Shown piece after piece: positions 6,853 to 6,918 of a stretch of DNA of 6,918 bases. Where the stretch lies: NCBI GenBank assembly GCA_007131845.1, contig SLPT01000257.1, positions 1 through 6,918 of the forward strand, given 5' to 3'. The notes under the pieces are model-generated. The model did not search any database. It saw only the letters and a program-made list of their open reading frames with translations, and was not told where the DNA came from. The position numbers and the translations under genes were made by a program. Origin of the DNA: Desulfobacteraceae bacterium (GTDB taxonomy: Bacteria > Desulfobacterota > Desulfobacteria > Desulfobacterales > Desulfosalsimonadaceae). Every line of letters begins with the position of its first letter. The stretch's first letter is position 1.

Positions 6853-6918
6853 ACAGAGAGCTTCATACACTCAAAAAAAGCATAGGACCAGGACTTGTGC
6901 GTTTTCCAGGAAGGCATA

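Noticed and set aside
5884..6885. 333-codon open frame on the plus strand antisense to guaB
   Set aside because: It is Ser/Thr/Arg-rich with no domain, the usual composition of an antisense shadow of a GC-rich gene.
1..6918. CRISPR array, insertion sequence, tRNA, prophage or defence genes
   Set aside because: None was seen: no spaced repeats, transposase motifs or tRNA-like cloverleaf. The three genes and spacers account for the window.

Overview
The window carries three complete housekeeping or metabolic genes, all on the minus strand (read right to left): guaB (IMP dehydrogenase), dnaE (DNA polymerase III alpha subunit) and a DegT/DnrJ/EryC1-family sugar aminotransferase. The left 354 bases are non-coding, AT-rich and promoter-like. 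Gene content, E. coli-type DnaE architecture and moderate-to-high GC in the genes indicate a Gram-negative-type bacterium. The guaB-dnaE spacer contains a CGCAGAT(T/C)A / ACACGGAT motif that I associate from memory with intergenic repeats of Deltaproteobacteria (Desulfobacterota). I favour that group at moderate confidence; nothing in the window proves it.

Layout on the minus strand. At 6848-6852 a GGAGG Shine-Dalgarno sets the guaB start at 6842, and guaB ends at 5379. A 192-base spacer follows, holding a good intrinsic terminator (5323-5344), the repeat-like element (5258-5299) and a strong AGGAGG site for dnaE (5196-5201). dnaE runs 5186-1617. A 119-base spacer with an imperfect hairpin separates it from the aminotransferase (1497-355), which is probably transcribed partly or wholly by read-through from dnaE. 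Beyond it, 1-354 carries two TTGACA promoters with exact 17-base spacers, A/T-rich upstream tracts, a terminator-like hairpin and a boxA-like element at the very edge. This is the layout of a ribosomal RNA operon leader firing leftward, so a 16S gene may begin just outside the window.

The genes form no single pathway: guaB makes XMP for guanine nucleotides, DnaE replicates the chromosome, and the aminotransferase probably makes an amino-sugar nucleotide for surface polysaccharide. I see no unknown defence or mobile system. The most informative points are the inferred rRNA promoter region, the fully conserved metal site in the DnaE PHP domain (suggesting a built-in proofreading exonuclease), and the repeat-like element between guaB and dnaE.
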